Below, piece by piece: positions 62,594-64,000 of a stretch of 64,000 nt of DNA; within the stretch, counting starts at the first letter, position 1; each line of letters opens with the position of its first letter. A program made the position numbers and the translations under genes. The DNA is from Eutreptiella sp. 'Long Island Sound 2002'. Lineage: Eukaryota > Euglenozoa > Euglenophyceae > Eutreptiales > Eutreptiaceae. The stretch is from the NCBI GenBank assembly GCA_964036045.1, contig OZ038402.1:7394971-7458970 (forward strand), read 5' to 3'. Under the pieces are notes generated by a model. That model made no database searches, was not told the origin of the DNA, and saw nothing but the letters and a program-made list of their open reading frames with translations.

Positions 62594-64000
62594 ATGTGCC
62601 ACATGTACAGGGTGTACTACCCTGAGGAAATCCCATTACCGCAGGTATCAGCACTGGTCTCGTGGGGATGTGTGAGCGTACGAAACGCGGTTGAACACCC
62701 GCAGGCGAACAACTGGCTGTGGGTTTACCTCGACGGGTCCTGGGACAATCCTCTAGCTGGGTCGGCGGCGGTGATGGTCTGGCCGGGAGGCACTGTCCTG
62801 GCACTTGCCATTCCCTGCCCCTACCTTGGCAGCAAGGATGCTGAGTTCTGGTCCTTCGTGCAGTGCACGCACTACCTCCAGTCTGTAGGCTTTAAAGGCC
62901 AGGCATTTTTCTGCATTGATAACTCTCAACTTGTTGACTGTACTGACTGGGTTTTGTTCCAAAGCCCGATCCTGCCGGCTTCGGCATCCACTCAAGGAAC
63001 ATGGTTCCATACCGTCCACGAAGTAATCCGATCCTCTTCCTTCACGGTAGGAGTGGGGTGGCTTAAGTCACACGTGGGTTTCCCAGGAAATGAGGTGGCT
63101 GATGGTTTCGCTAAATACACCTCATATGCATGTGCTGTCCTCGAAGCCCACAAACAGCCCTCGGGACCCCATACTGTTACTTTTCATGGCAATCCTCACA
63201 TTCACAAGCTCGGGGGGTCTCAAAGACGCCGTCTGTACCCCCGTCATGCACACACCGGTATTTCCCTGCCACTCAGCTTTCATTGGGCTCGACACCACTC
63301 GTTGTTTAGCTCCTTTGCGGCCAAGTGGGTACTAGGAGTAAAGGGAATTCACGGAGCCGGCCCGTTCTGGGATGTCTCAGACAGACAGTGTCCTCTGTGT
63401 GATACCCGCCAGCCCCTAGACATCGTTTCCAGTGTGGCCTTTTGTGACCACATGAAACCCTTCCTGCACCAACTTGCCGACTCTTGGGGTCCCAACATAT
63501 CCGCCGTGGTGCATCAGTGGCTGATTGACCCCCGTCCGAGAGAGGAACTTCGAAATTTTGCCAGGACCCTGATCCCTGTTTCCCTCTATGAACTCCTCAC
63601 TGCCTCTCGTGAGCTCAAACATCAAGTGTACGAATCGCGTCCACAATTAAATCAGCGTGCAAACACCGCCGTGATCGCCCCCTCCCTGAACCACTCCCCC
63701 CCCCCCCCCCCCTGTCCCACAACAGCTTCTTTGAGTCAGGTGGACCCTACAGCACCTCTGACAGGGACCCGACTCAGAAATCCCACCTGTACCGCCCACC
63801 CAGCCCCATCCTCTCTGTCGTTTCGCTCAGGGGTACAGACACGCCCAGGGGAGTCAAACGTAAAAGGACCAGGGATCCACCTGGGCCAGCTCCCAGACGT
63901 TCCTGCAGTCAGCACAACAGGGAAAAGAGACGTCAGCTCTCCAAAAACCAATTTCTGCCCCACGGTCCCCCGTGATATTGATTCGACCAATAACAGCCTT
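62594..64000 (+). CDS. LINE ORF2 C-terminus: RNase H and Pro-rich tail (partial, runs off window)
   Basis: The frame is open from 62,591 (after a TGA at 62,588) to the end of the window, with possible ATGs at 62,594 and 62,603. RNase H: Asp in LWVYLDGSWDNPLAGSAAVM, Glu in SKDAEFWSF, Asp in FFCIDNSQLVDCTDW, and GWLKSHVGFPGNEVADGFAK. A CPLCD ... FCDH finger follows near 63,390, then about 110 residues rich in Pro/Ser/Thr, including a C15 homopolymer at about 63,697. No RT precedes it, so the element is 5'-truncated, with its junction in the nucleotidyltransferase gene. Confidence 0.8.
   Translation, partial: MCHMYRVYYPEEIPLPQVSALVSWGCVSVRNAVEHPQANNWLWVYLDGSWDNPLAGSAAVMVWPGGTVLALAIPCPYLGSKDAEFWSFVQCTHYLQSVGFKGQAFFCIDNSQLVDCTDWVLFQSPILPASASTQGTWFHTVHEVIRSSSFTVGVGWLKSHVGFPGNEVADGFAKYTSYACAVLEAHKQPSGPHTVTFHGNPHIHKLGGSQRRRLYPRHAHTGISLPLSFHWARHHSLFSSFAAKWVLGVKGIHGAGPFWDVSDRQCPLCDTRQPLDIVSSVAFCDHMKPFLHQLADSWGPNISAVVHQWLIDPRPREELRNFARTLIPVSLYELLTASRELKHQVYESRPQLNQRANTAVIAPSLNHSPPPPPCPTTASLSQVDPTAPLTGTRLRNPTCTAHPAPSSLSFRSGVQTRPGESNVKGPGIHLGQLPDVPAVSTTGKRDVSSPKTNFCPTVPRDIDSTNNSL

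Overview
The window is nuclear DNA of a eukaryote, most likely a microbial alga or a related plant-lineage protist. The evidence is nested LTR and non-LTR retrotransposons, GT-AG introns, F-box/LRR genes, a RING fragment and abundant minisatellites. The primer binding site of the best-preserved LTR element resembles the plant-type initiator-Met site, which favours a green lineage but does not prove it. No bacterial gene organisation, rRNA, standalone tRNA gene or CRISPR array was seen.

Layout. 1-3.9 kb: GC-rich decayed LINE (plus strand) with an ORF1/ORF2 stop-start overlap, UAAUG. 5.0-9.1 kb: decayed Ty3/Gypsy chromovirus (minus). 9.1-15.6 kb: mostly non-coding, with a 111-bp tandem array, a LINE scrap, a tRNA-derived SINE-like copy and two minisatellites (129/138 bp and about 142 bp). 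15.6-20.1 kb: F-box pseudogene with a spliceable intron, unknown ORFs, a HAD phosphatase whose motifs are in permuted order, and a RING scrap. 20.089-41.375 kb: one complete 21.3-kb Ty3/Gypsy chromovirus (minus) with 2.37-kb LTRs, PBS, polypurine tract and 4-bp target duplication. Its gag is split by an almost intact 8.09-kb LINE (29,131-37,218) with a 20-bp target duplication. 41.4-62.6 kb: a gene-dense tract with F-box/LRR genes, a cluster of small two-TM proteins, a spliced zinc-ribbon protein, a tyrosine recombinase, a peptidase S74 fibre chaperone, a WLM-like metallopeptidase and a poly(A)-polymerase-like nucleotidyltransferase. It is interrupted at 55,573-58,218 by a GC-rich insertion with a 14-bp target duplication. 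62.6-64.0 kb: the RNase H end of another LINE, running off the window.

Interpretation. Removing the two insertions defined by target duplications rejoins 15.6-20.1, 41.4-55.6 and 58.2-62.6 kb into one 23-kb tract. Two reading frames resume across the junctions. Recombinase, S74 domain, WLM peptidase, nucleotidyltransferase, HAD phosphatase and a set of small membrane proteins in one tract suggest a decaying endogenised DNA virus (polinton-like, virophage-like or a giant-virus fragment). No capsid, packaging ATPase, polymerase or helicase was recognised, so this remains a hypothesis. Many ORFs in the tract carry single stops or frameshifts. The implied order of events is: ancestral tract, then Gypsy insertion (LTRs about 98% identical), then LINE insertion into the Gypsy; the 55.6-kb insertion cannot be ordered.
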